Source of the DNA: JACDAV01 sp036556145
GTDB lineage: Bacteria > Chloroflexota > Limnocylindria > Limnocylindrales > CSP1-4
DNA: 20,176 nt
Direction of reading: 5' to 3'
Assembly (NCBI GenBank): GCA_036556145.1
Contig: DATBKB010000034.1
Coordinates: 1 to 20,176 of the forward strand
Under the pieces are notes generated by a model, which saw only the letters and a list, made by a program, of their open reading frames with translations, ran no database searches and had not been told where the DNA came from. This document shows positions 6,512 through 15,600 of the stretch, piece after piece; within the stretch, counting starts at the first letter, position 1, and every line of letters starts with the position of its first letter. The translations under genes were made by a program, and so were the position numbers.

Positions 6512-9313
6512 ATGGCCGACACGCTCACCCAGCCGGGCACCTCCAACGAGCGAGCCCATCGCGCCGCCAGGCGCTACATCTATGCCTGGGGTGGCGGCCA
6601 CGCCGAGGGCAACGCGGGGATGCGCGACCTGCTGGGGGGCAAGGGCGCCGGCCTCGCCGAGATGACCGCCGCGGGCTTGCCGGTGCCGCCGGGCTTCACG
6701 ATCACGACCGAGGCCTGCAACGACTACTTCGCCGCGGGCGAGCGGCTACCGGATGGGCTCTGGGACGACGTCCTGGACGCGGTGAAGGAGGTCGAGCGGG
6801 AGACCGGCAAGGGCTTCGGCGACCCAACCAACCCGCTGCTCGTGAGCGTCCGCTCCGGGGCGAAGTTCTCGATGCCCGGGATGATGGACACCGTCCTCAA
6901 CCTCGGCCTGAACGAGCGGACGCTCGAGGGCCTCGTCAAGCTCACCGGCAACGAGCGATTCGGCTGGGACGCCTACCGGCGCTTCATCCAGATGTTCGGC
7001 CGGATCGTCATGGGTGTCGAGGCCGAGCGGTTCGACCACGCGCTCGAGGCACGCAAGCAGGAGCGCGGCGCGCACCAGGACACCGACCTGTCGGCCGACG
7101 ACTTGCGGGCCCTCGCCGGCGAGTTCAAGCGGATCGTCCGCGAGGCGACGGGCCGGGACTTCCCCGAGGACCCGTATGAGCAGCTCGACCTCGCGATCAA
7201 GGCCGTGTTCGCGTCGTGGTTCGGGCAGCGCGCCCGCGACTACCGCAAGTTCAACAAGATCCCCGACGACCTCGGCACCGCGGTCAACGTCGTGACGATG
7301 GTCTTCGGGAACATGGGCGACGACTCGGGCACCGGCGTCGCGTTCACCCGCGACCCGAACACCGGCGAGAAGGTGCTGTACGGCGAGTACCTGACGAACG
7401 CGCAGGGCGAGGACGTGGTCGCCGGGATCCGGACGGCGCCGAAGATCGCCCAGATGCAGCAGGACATGCCCGAGGTCTACGGCGAGTTCCAGCGCATCGG
7501 CGAGCGGCTCGAGAAGCACTACCGCGACGTCCAGGATCTCGAGTTCACGATCGAGCGCGGCCGGCTCTACATGCTCCAGACGCGCTCGGCGAAGCGGACG
7601 GCCGCGGCCGCGGTGAAGATCGCCGTCGATATGGTCGAGGAGGGGATCATCACCCGTGATGAGGCCCTCAACCGGATCGAGCCGGCCCACGTGGACCAGC
7701 TGCTGCGCGACCAGTTCGATCCCGCCGCGCTGAAGAAGGCGACGAAGATCGCCAAGGGCCTCAACGCCTCACCCGGAGCCGCGGTCGGCAAGGCCGTCTT
7801 CAACGCCGACCGTGCCGCCGAGCAGGCCGCGGCCGGCGAGAAGGTGGTCCTCGTCCGGATCGAGACCTCACCCGACGACTTCCATGGCATGGCCGTGTCG
7901 CAGGGCATCCTCACCGCCCGCGGCGGTGCGACGTCGCACGCCGCGGTCGTCGCCCGGCAGATCGGCAAGCCATGCGTCGCGGGCTGCCATGAGCTCGTCA
8001 TCGACTACGCGGCGCGGTCCGCGACCGCGAACGGCGTGACGTTCAAGGAAGGCGACCCGATCAGCCTCGACGGCGCCACCGGCGAGGTGTACCTCGGCGC
8101 GATCCCGACCGTATCGGCCCGGTTCGAGGACCAGCCCGAGCTCCAGAAGGTCCTCGGCTGGGCCGACGAGGTTCGGCGGCTCGAGGTCTGGACGAACGCC
8201 GACAAGCCCGAGGAGGCTGCGCAGGCACGTGGCTACGGGGCCCAGGGCATCGGCCTCTGCCGGACGGAGCACATGTTCCGCGAGGGCGAGCGGCTCGAGA
8301 TCGTCCGCGACGCGATCCTCGTCGCGTTCCAGGCGACACGGGCGAAGGAGAAGCGCGCCGCCGGAGGTGAGCTGAGCTCGGACGAGTCCGCGGCCGTCGA
8401 CCGCTTCGACAAGGCCATGGCCAAGCTCGAGGCGCTCCAGCAGGGCGACTTCGAGGGGATCTTCCGGGCGATGACCGGACTGCCCGTCGTCATCCGCCTG
8501 ATCGATCCGCCGCTCCACGAGTTCCTGCCGTCGCACGAGGAGCTCATCGAGGCCGTCACCCGCTTCCGAACGCTCAAGACGAAGGAGAGCGACCCGCAGT
8601 TCGCCGAGGCCCGGACGCTGCTCAAGGCGGTCGAGGCGCTACGCGAACAGAACCCGATGCTCGGGCTGCGCGGCTGCCGGCTGGGGCTCATGATCCCGGA
8701 CTTCGTGAAGATCCAGACCCGGGCGATCCTCAACGCCGCCATCAGGGTCAAGGGCGAAGGCCTCGAGCCGAAGGCGAAGATCATGATCCCGCTCGTCGGC
8801 CACGTGAACGAGCTGGCCGAGACGAAGCGGCTTCTCGAGGCGGAGGCCATGGCCGTCGAGTCGAGGGCGGGCGTCGACGTCGACTACGTCTTCGGGACGA
8901 TGATCGAGGTGCCGCGCGGCGCGCTGACCGCCGACGAGATCGCGAAGCACGCCGATTTCTTCAGCTTCGGGACGAACGACCTGACGCAGATGACCTTCGG
9001 CTACAGCCGCGACGATGCCGAGGGCGGGTTCCTGCTGGCCTACGTCGAGCGGAAGATCCTGCCGGAGAACCCGTTCCAGTCGCTCGATGTGTCGGGCGTC
9101 GGGCAGCTCATGCGGATCGCCGTGGAGAAGGGCCGGGCTGCGCGACCCGGGATCGAGCTCGGGATCTGTGGGGAGCACGGCGGCGATCCGGCGTCGATCG
9201 CGTTCTGCCACCAGATCGGGCTCGATTACGTGTCCTGCTCGCCGTTCCGCGTCCCCGTCGCGCGCCTCGCCGCCGCGCAGGCCGCGCTCGCCGGAGCCGA
9301 GCGGGACAAGTAG
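6512..9313 (+). CDS. ppdK: Pyruvate, phosphate dikinase
   Basis: PPDK interconverts pyruvate + ATP + phosphate with PEP + AMP + pyrophosphate. The N-terminal ATP-grasp domain starts with 'LLGGKGAGLAEMTAAGLPVPPGF' and ends near 'DLEFTIERGRLYMLQTRSAKRT'. The swivelling phosphohistidine domain has GGATSHAAVVAR with the phospho-accepting H476. The C-terminal PEP/pyruvate barrel contains 'RTEHMF', 'GTMIEVPRGALTADEIA', 'SFGTNDLTQMTFGYSRDD' and 'GICGEHGGDP' with the catalytic C886. At 933 residues it is somewhat longer than the usual 870-900, partly through an N-terminal tail of about 40 residues. The frame is open far upstream, across the divergent lyase. ATG 6512 is chosen because AAGGAG (6496-6501) is ten bases away; ATG 6503 lies only one base after it. 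In an aerobe with no visible link to C4 metabolism, a role in gluconeogenesis or PEP/pyruvate balance is likely. Confidence 0.97.
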   Translation: MADTLTQPGTSNERAHRAARRYIYAWGGGHAEGNAGMRDLLGGKGAGLAEMTAAGLPVPPGFTITTEACNDYFAAGERLPDGLWDDVLDAVKEVERETGKGFGDPTNPLLVSVRSGAKFSMPGMMDTVLNLGLNERTLEGLVKLTGNERFGWDAYRRFIQMFGRIVMGVEAERFDHALEARKQERGAHQDTDLSADDLRALAGEFKRIVREATGRDFPEDPYEQLDLAIKAVFASWFGQRARDYRKFNKIPDDLGTAVNVVTMVFGNMGDDSGTGVAFTRDPNTGEKVLYGEYLTNAQGEDVVAGIRTAPKIAQMQQDMPEVYGEFQRIGERLEKHYRDVQDLEFTIERGRLYMLQTRSAKRTAAAAVKIAVDMVEEGIITRDEALNRIEPAHVDQLLRDQFDPAALKKATKIAKGLNASPGAAVGKAVFNADRAAEQAAAGEKVVLVRIETSPDDFHGMAVSQGILTARGGATSHAAVVARQIGKPCVAGCHELVIDYAARSATANGVTFKEGDPISLDGATGEVYLGAIPTVSARFEDQPELQKVLGWADEVRRLEVWTNADKPEEAAQARGYGAQGIGLCRTEHMFREGERLEIVRDAILVAFQATRAKEKRAAGGELSSDESAAVDRFDKAMAKLEALQQGDFEGIFRAMTGLPVVIRLIDPPLHEFLPSHEELIEAVTRFRTLKTKESDPQFAEARTLLKAVEALREQNPMLGLRGCRLGLMIPDFVKIQTRAILNAAIRVKGEGLEPKAKIMIPLVGHVNELAETKRLLEAEAMAVESRAGVDVDYVFGTMIEVPRGALTADEIAKHADFFSFGTNDLTQMTFGYSRDDAEGGFLLAYVERKILPENPFQSLDVSGVGQLMRIAVEKGRAARPGIELGICGEHGGDPASIAFCHQIGLDYVSCSPFRVPVARLAAAQAALAGAERDK

Positions 9314-9319
9314 CCGCCG

Positions 9320-9340
9320 CCCGGCCGCGGGCCGGCCGGG
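9320..9340. terminator. Hairpin between convergent ppdK and kinase genes
   Basis: CCCGGCC (9320-9326) and GGCCGGG (9334-9340) form a 7-bp stem with a 7-nt loop, filling the 28-bp gap between two converging stop codons. It could serve both strands as a terminator. No U-tract follows on either strand. Confidence 0.4.
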
Positions 9341-9341
9341 T

Positions 9342-11012
9342 TCAGAAGTGCGGCCGGTCCATCAGCCACTGGCCGTTCACGAGGACGAGGTCCCAGCGCC
9401 CGATGAAGCGGCGCGGTGAGGGCTCGACCGTTCGGTACTCGATCAGGTCGACGGCGACGACGGCCGTTCCCGCGCGGCGGTCGAGGGCGATGATGTCGTT
9501 GCGGCGGAGGTCGATCCGTGTCGTCCGCGAGAAGCGACCGTCGATGTAGCCGTCGGGCGGGTACTGCCGCCGCATCCTCGCGGTCCACAGCGCGGCCGCT
9601 TCGTCGAAGCGGTGCGCCTCGACGAGGTCGTAGAACCGCGCGACGGTCTCCGCTGGATCGCGGGCGGGGAGCGATTGCGGTCGAGGAGTCGGCCGCGGTG
9701 TCGCGCGCGGCGTCGGCCGCGGCGTTGGCCGAGCCGTCGGCTCGGGTGTCGGTTCCGCGGTCGGCGTCGGAGTCGGCGATGGCGAGGCTGTCGGCGTCGG
9801 AGTCGGCGACGGGGAGGGTGTCGGAGCGGAGGTCGGCGGTGCGACCGCGGCCAGCGACGGAGCCGGCGAGCCGGTGGCGTCCAGCACCGCGCCGGCGCCG
9901 AAGAACATCCGCCCGAGCGTCCAGAGCACCGCGACAGCGAACAGGAGCGCGCCGAACGGCAGGAGCGCGGCCAGCGGATCGTCGCGCCGCCGTTCCCTCG
10001 GCCGGCGTGCCGTGGGTCGCGACGGCTCTCGACCGCCACCCAGCCAGATGGGCCTCCCCGGGTCGCGGCCCGGCCCGGTGAGCCGGCCGGCGACCGTCGC
10101 CGCGGCCGGGGAGACGACCGGGGACGCCGCCGCGACGCCGGCCACCACCGGCGCGGCTTCCGCCACCGACTGCGAGAGCGCGGCGCGGTGGCTGCGCCAC
10201 CAGGCCCGGATCGCGCCGGCGAGCGCGCCGGCACTCGCGTACCGCCGCGCGGGGTCCCGGTCCATCGCCCGCATGACGACCTCGTCGATCCCTTCCGGCA
10301 GCGATGGCTCGACCTCGCTCGGTGGAGGCGGCACGCGGTGGAGTCGCTGCAACGCGACGGGCGCCGGCGCGGGACCGTCGAACGGCCGGACGCCGGTGAG
10401 CATCTCGTACAGCACGATCCCGAGCGAGTAGATGTCGGACGGCGAGCCGACGTCCTCGCCGAGGACCTGCTCGGGGCTGCAGTACTGCACGGAGCCGAGG
10501 AGCAGTCCCGGGGCGGTCGTGTTCGCGGCGCCGAGCGCCCGCGCGATTCCGAAGTCGACGACGCGGACCTCGCTGTCGGACGTCAGCAGGATGTTCGCCG
10601 GCTTGACGTCGCGATGGACGATGCCGCGGTCGTGCGCGGCCTGCAGCGCCTCGGCCACCGCGGTCCCGATCCGCAACGCCTCCGCGACCGGCAGCCGGCC
10701 GCGCTCGGCCAGGAGCTGCTCGAGGTTGGGGCCGTCGACGAGCTGCATGACGATGTACTCGACGTCGCCGTCGACGCCGCCGTCGTAGACGGTCGCGATC
10801 GTCGGATGGGAGAGCGAGGCGGCGTTTCGGGCCTCCTGTCGGAAGCGCCGCACGAACTCCGGGTCGGCCGCGAACTGGTCGCGGAGGACCTTGACGGCGA
10901 CGTCCCGTTCGAGGACCTCGTCGCGGGCGCGATACACGACCGCCATCCCGCCGGCCCCCAGGACGTCGAGGAGACGGTAGCGGCCGTGCAGGATCCTCCC
11001 GGTCACGGACAT
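9342..11012 (-). CDS. Transmembrane Ser/Thr protein kinase with Pro/Thr stalk and NTF2-like outer domain
   Basis: A 556-residue Hanks-type (PknB-like) kinase. The cytoplasmic kinase domain (about 11-270) has the glycine loop GAGGMA (19-24), K41 in VAVKVL, the catalytic loop HRDVKPAN (133-140, D135), DFG (153-155) and SPE (179-181), so it should be active. A juxtamembrane linker rich in Arg, Pro and Ala follows. A single membrane helix spans about 349-370 ('LLPFGALLFAVAVLWTLGRMFF'). Outside is a Pro/Thr-rich stalk (about 392-446) with 10-residue repeats, then a compact domain (450-556) starting 'ETVARFYDLVEAHRFDEAAALW', which resembles SnoaL/NTF2-like folds. The PASTA repeats of cell-wall-sensing kinases are absent. 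The ATG at 11012 has GGAAAG eight bases upstream. The gene diverges from NDH-2. Kinase identity is firm; the outer domain's fold and ligand are inferred. Confidence 0.92.
   Translation of the reverse strand: MSVTGRILHGRYRLLDVLGAGGMAVVYRARDEVLERDVAVKVLRDQFAADPEFVRRFRQEARNAASLSHPTIATVYDGGVDGDVEYIVMQLVDGPNLEQLLAERGRLPVAEALRIGTAVAEALQAAHDRGIVHRDVKPANILLTSDSEVRVVDFGIARALGAANTTAPGLLLGSVQYCSPEQVLGEDVGSPSDIYSLGIVLYEMLTGVRPFDGPAPAPVALQRLHRVPPPPSEVEPSLPEGIDEVVMRAMDRDPARRYASAGALAGAIRAWWRSHRAALSQSVAEAAPVVAGVAAASPVVSPAAATVAGRLTGPGRDPGRPIWLGGGREPSRPTARRPRERRRDDPLAALLPFGALLFAVAVLWTLGRMFFGAGAVLDATGSPAPSLAAVAPPTSAPTPSPSPTPTPTASPSPTPTPTAEPTPEPTARPTPRPTPRATPRPTPRPQSLPARDPAETVARFYDLVEAHRFDEAAALWTARMRRQYPPDGYIDGRFSRTTRIDLRRNDIIALDRRAGTAVVAVDLIEYRTVEPSPRRFIGRWDLVLVNGQWLMDRPHF
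9751..9810 (-). repeat. 30-bp tandem repeat in the kinase stalk
   Basis: The plus strand shows TCGGCGTCGGAGTCGGCGA at 9761-9779 and again, identical, at 9791-9809, a period of 30 bp. On the coding strand this gives the repeated decapeptide PSPTPTPTA(S/E) at residues 401-420. Degenerate Pro/Thr units continue on the C-terminal side (lower plus-strand coordinates). Such tracts change length by slippage and would alter stalk length without shifting frame. Confidence 0.75.
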
Positions 11013-11084
11013 GACCCAAGCTTTCCGTGACGGGGTGGCGCTCGGCGTCTCCCGAGCGGGGGGCGGCATCTCTGGGGGCTTGCA

Positions 11085-11115
11085 TTGGATGGCCGCGCGC
11101 CATCGCGCCTAGACT
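11085..11115 (+). promoter_or_regulatory. Putative leaderless promoter of NDH-2
   Basis: TTGGAT (11085-11090) and TAGACT (11110-11115) are separated by 19 bp. The -10 element ends six bases before the GTG at 11122, so the predicted transcription start coincides with the first base of the start codon. There is no Shine-Dalgarno sequence. TAGACT is followed by CGG, as in other promoters here. Confidence 0.55.
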
Positions 11116-11121
11116 CGGGAC

Positions 11122-12456
11122 GTGGCCCAGGCACCGGCATCCCCGCACCGCGTCCTCATCGTGGGGGGAGGATTCGGCGGGTTGTACGCCGCCCGGGAGC
11201 TCGGCAAGGCGGCCGAGGTCGACGTGACGCTCGTCGACCGGCGCAATCATCACCTGTTCCAGCCGCTGCTCTACCAGGTCGCCACCGGCGCGCTCGCTCC
11301 AGGCGAGATCGCCCAGCCGCTCCGCTCGATCCTCCGGAAACGGAAGAACATCACGGTGCTGCTCGGGGAGGCCGTCGGCATCGACCCGGCGAAGCGACAG
11401 GTCCTCATGTCCGACGGCGGGCCGATCGACTACGACTCGCTGATCGTCGCGACCGGCGCCCGGTTCTCGTACTTCGGCCATGACGAGTGGGCGAAATTCG
11501 CGCCGGGGCTCAAGTCGATCGACGACGCCACGAAGATCCGCCGCCGGATTCTCATCGCGTTCGAGGCCGCCGAGCGGGAGCACGTGCCCGAGCGCCGCCG
11601 CGAGTGGATGACGTTCGTGGTGGTCGGCGGCGGCCCGACCGGCGTCGAGCTCGCCGGCGCCCTCGGCGAGATCGCGAATGACACGCTCAAGCGTGACTTT
11701 CGGTCGATCAACCCGGGCGACGCGCGGATCCTCCTCGTCGAGGCGATGGACCGGATCCTGCCGACGTATCCGCCGGACCGCTCGGCGTCGGCCAAGCGCC
11801 AGCTCGAGCGCCTCGGCGCGACCGTCATGACGAAGACGAAGGTCGTCGGGATCGATGAACAGTCCGTCCGGATCGAGACCGCGAACGGCGAGGAGCGCAT
11901 CCCCGCGCGCACGGTGCTCTGGGCGGCAGGCGTCCTGGTCACGAGCTTCGCGCGCGCCGTGGCCAAGGCTGCCGGCGCCGAGACGGACCGGTCCGGCCGG
12001 GTCATCGTGACGCCGGAGCTGACGATCCCCGGCCACCCGGAGATCTTCGTCGTCGGCGACGCGGCGGTGCAGCCCTGGAAGGACGGCCAGCCGGTGCCGG
12101 GCGTCGCACAAGGGGCGATCCAGCCGGGTCGCCACGCCGCCAGGACCATCCTCCGCCGGCTGCGCGGCGAGCCGACGCCGCGGTTCCGCTACTCGAACCG
12201 GGGCGACGTCGCGGTCATCGGACGGCTTGCGGGCGTCACGAACATCCCGTGGCTGGGCCCGTTCGGCAAGACCTCCGGGTTCCCGGCCTGGGTGCTGTGG
12301 CTCGGCATCCACATCGCGTATCTCATCGGCTTCGCCAACCGGCTCGTGGTCGTGGTCCGCTGGGCTTGGAGCTTCTTCACCCACGGCCGGGGCAGCCGGC
12401 TCATCACGGGCGAGCCGCTGCTGCCGCCGATCGAGGAGCCCGAGCCGCCGGCCTGA
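11122..12456 (+). CDS. ndh: Type II NADH dehydrogenase (NDH-2)
   Basis: A 444-residue single-subunit flavoprotein that oxidises NADH and reduces membrane quinone without pumping protons. The FAD-binding GGGFGG (15-20) opens the protein, followed by 'NHHLFQPLLYQVATGALAPGEIA', a strong NDH-2 signature. The NADH-binding fold has 'FVVVGGGPTGVELAGALGE' from residue 165, and the second FAD motif is 'EIFVVGDAA'. The quinone-side motif 'VAQGAIQPGRHAA' follows. The C-terminal 'PAWVLWLGIHIAYLIGFANR' and the hydrophobic 'LVVVVRWAWSFF' resemble mycobacterial Ndh and probably form the membrane anchor. GTG 11122 is the only sensible start and appears leaderless. It diverges from the kinase gene across 109 bp. 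Confidence 0.95.
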   Translation: MAQAPASPHRVLIVGGGFGGLYAARELGKAAEVDVTLVDRRNHHLFQPLLYQVATGALAPGEIAQPLRSILRKRKNITVLLGEAVGIDPAKRQVLMSDGGPIDYDSLIVATGARFSYFGHDEWAKFAPGLKSIDDATKIRRRILIAFEAAEREHVPERRREWMTFVVVGGGPTGVELAGALGEIANDTLKRDFRSINPGDARILLVEAMDRILPTYPPDRSASAKRQLERLGATVMTKTKVVGIDEQSVRIETANGEERIPARTVLWAAGVLVTSFARAVAKAAGAETDRSGRVIVTPELTIPGHPEIFVVGDAAVQPWKDGQPVPGVAQGAIQPGRHAARTILRRLRGEPTPRFRYSNRGDVAVIGRLAGVTNIPWLGPFGKTSGFPAWVLWLGIHIAYLIGFANRLVVVVRWAWSFFTHGRGSRLITGEPLLPPIEEPEPPA

Positions 12457-12486
12457 CCTCACCCGAAGGCATCGGACCGCACCGTG

Positions 12487-12500
12487 TTGCACTCGTGCAA
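12487..12500. promoter_or_regulatory. 14-bp palindrome, candidate operator
   Basis: TTGCAC-TC-GTGCAA is a perfect 6-2-6 inverted repeat, 30 bp after the ndh stop codon. Relative to the TAGGCT element at 12531 it is centred around -50, a position typical for an activator site next to the -35 region. The regulator is not identifiable. A hairpin terminator is unlikely because the loop would be only two bases. Confidence 0.4.
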
Positions 12501-12530
12501 TGCCTGCGATGCGGCGCGGCACCGGATCGA

Positions 12531-12536
12531 TAGGCT
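12531..12536 (+). promoter_or_regulatory. Possible -10 element of the secreted dehydrogenase gene
   Basis: TAGGCT fits the TAnnnT pattern seen before other genes here, but without the flanking GC and CGG. It would start RNA near 12543. That supports a start codon downstream of this point, such as GTG 12612, with a leader of about 69 nt. No clear -35 is present. Confidence 0.3.
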
Positions 12537-12611
12537 GTCCGACTTGACGCCGTGGGTGCGGCGAACGATTGTCGCCATGTCCCCGGAGAGTCCCGAACGC
12601 ACAGGTGCCCG

Positions 12612-15600
12612 GTGCGGGTCCCGCACAGCCCCCGAGCCGTCGTCTCGGTCATTTTCGTCGTCCTCGCCGTCCTTGCCGTCCCGTCTCCGGCTGGGGCCGT
12701 CGACCCATCCGACGCGCCGCCCGAGGGCATCACCCTGCGGCCGCCGCCGGTGGTCAGCCCCGCCGCGCCCACCACGCCGGCGGCTCCCGCGACCGTCCCG
12801 ACGGGCTTCCGCGACGAGCTCGTCCTCGGCGGCTTCACCGAACCAGTTGCCGCCGCATTCGCCGCCGACGGGCGCATCGTCGTCGCGGAAAAGCGCGGGC
12901 GCATCCAGATCTTCGCCTCCGCGTCGGACACGGCGCCCGGCGTCTCGACGCTGCTCGAGACCGGCGTCTACAACCTCTGGGACCGGGGCCTGCTCGGGAT
13001 GACGCTCGACCCGGCGTTCACCACCGGGCGGCCGTACATCTACGTCGCCTATACCGCGAACGACATCCTCGGCGACGGGCTCGGCCAGCCACGCTGGCCG
13101 TCCGACCCCGCGGCCCCGTGGAACGAGCGTTGCCCGGATCCGCCCGGTACCACAACGGACGGTTGCGTCGTCTCCGGCCGCGTCTCTCGCTTGACAGTGA
13201 GCGGCAAGTCCGTCACGCGCGAGGATGAACTCGTCCACGACTGGTGCCAGCAGTTCCCGAGCCATTCGATGGGACACCTCGCGTTCGGGCCCGACGGCGC
13301 GCTCTACGTCAGCGGCGGCGAGGGAGCGTCGTTCTTCGACAGCGACTACGGCCAGTTCGGCGGCACGCGGCCGAACACGACCAACCCCGTCACGCCGGCG
13401 AACCCGTGTGGCGATCCCCCGAATCCGAAGGGGACCGCGAACACGCTCCCGGCCGCACAGGGAGGCGCCCTGCGATCGCAGGATCTTCGTTCGACGTCCG
13501 ACCCGGTCGGTCTGAACGGAACCATCATCCGGATCGACCCGGACACCGGCGCGGCCTGGCCGTCGAACAACCTCATCGGTAGCAGCGACGCGAACGCGCG
13601 CCGGATCGTGGCCTATGGCCTGCGCAATCCGTTCCGGTTCACGCTTCGACCCGGCACCGAGGAGGTCTGGATCTCGGACGTCGGCAACTTCTCCTGGGAA
13701 GAAATCAACCTCATCGCGAACCCCGATGCCGCTCCGAAGAACTACGGCTGGCCGTGTTACGAGGGAACACCGCGAAACGGCGACTGGGACGCGCTCAACG
13801 TGACGATGTGCGAGCAGCTCTACAGTGCGCCGCCCGGCACCGTCACCGCCCCGGTCTTCGCCTACCACCACAACGACCCTGTCGTCGGCGGCGACCCGTG
13901 CGGCACGGGCAGCTCCTCGATCGCCGGTCTCCTGTTCCTGCCGACGAACACCGGCTATCCCGATGCGTATGACGGCGCGCTCTTCATCTCCGACTACAAC
14001 CGCCGCTGCATCTGGTGGGCGCCGCGGAAGGCCGATGGGACGCCGAACTTCTCCCAGCGAGCGCTCTTCGCCGATCTCCGCCCGCTCGGTGGGACCGACG
14101 GCGGTGCGGTCCACCTCACGACCGCTCCGAACGGCGACCTCGTGTACACGGCGTTCTTCCACGGGCAGGTTCGGCGAATCCGCTACTACGGCACGAACGT
14201 CCCGCCCGACGCCTCGTTCACCGCGACGCCCGACAGCGGCCCAACCCCGCTGACGGTGACGTTCGACGCGAGCTCGACGACCGACGCGAACCCCGGCGAT
14301 CCGCTGACCTACGCCTGGGATCTCGACGGCGACGGGGCATTCGACGACGGCACCGATGTCGTCGAGACCCTCACGTACGCGGCCAAGGCTGTGATCGCCG
14401 TCCAGCTCCGCGTGACGGACGGCCTCGGGGCGACCGACACCGCGACTCGGACGATCTCGCCCGGGCACGGCCGGCCGACGGTCTCGATCACCCAACCGAG
14501 CCCCGACTTCCTTTGGACGGTCGGTCCGCCGAATGGAACCGTCTCGTTTGCGGCGGATGGCCGGGATGCGAACGGCGGGTCCCTCGCCGGGTCCGCGTAC
14601 GCGTGGACGGTGAGCATCGAGCACTGTCCGTCGAATTGCCACTCGCACCCGGGGTTCTTCACCGCCTCGGGCTCGTCCGGGTCGTTCGCGGCGCCGGATC
14701 ACGGGTACCCATCGCACCTCCGCCTCACCGTCACCGTGACCTCGGACGGGCTCACGGCGACCGACTCGCTCGATCTCTACCCTGCAACTGGCGTCGTTCG
14801 GGCGCGGGTCGATCCGCCCGCCATTGGCGCGGTCATCGCGGGGCAGAGCGGAACCCCGCCCCCGGACGTCACCGCCATCGTTGGCTCCTCGGTCACGGTT
14901 GCGGCGGAGGCGACCGCGACGCTGGGACCGACGCAGTACCAGCTCGACAGCTGGTCGGACGGTGGCGCGGCGGCCCACGGCGTCAAGGTCGCCGCCGGGA
15001 CGACGACCGTCACGGCGCGCTACGTTGCGACCGGTCCGGTCACCGAGTTCCAGGCGGTCGATCCCGTCCGCATCCTCGACACGCGAACCGGGAATGGGCT
15101 CTCGGGCGCGTTCGTATCGACGACGCCGCGGTCGTTCCAGGTCACCGGTCGGGCGGGCGTCCCCGCCGATGCGATCGCCGTGACCGGCAACCTGACGATC
15201 ACGCGGCCGACCGGGGCCGGGCACGTCGCGCTCACGCCGACGCCGACGGCCAACCCGCCGAGCTCGAACCTCAACGTGCCGGCGGGCGTCACCCGGGCGA
15301 GCGTCGTCACGGCCAGCCTCGGGCCCGGCGGCAAGCTCAGCGCAACGTACGTGTCCTCGGCCGGGAAGACCGCCCATCTCATCTTCGACGTCACCGGCTA
15401 CTTCACCGCGACCGCGAACGGCGCGACGTACCACCCGCTCGACCCGGTACGCCTGCTCGACACTCGCTCCGGCAACGGCCTGTCGGGCAGGTTCGCGGCC
15501 GGATCGACCCGGACGTGGGCCATCGCGGGCCGCGAGACGGTCCCCAGCACCGCGACCGCCATCACCGCCAACCTCACGATCACGGGCCCGACCGCGAACG

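Noticed and set aside
9226..12522. Open frame of 1098 codons on the minus strand across the kinase, ndh and the ppdK end
   Set aside because: It runs antisense to ndh and in another frame of the kinase, with low-complexity Arg/Ala/Pro content and no domain. Shadow frame.
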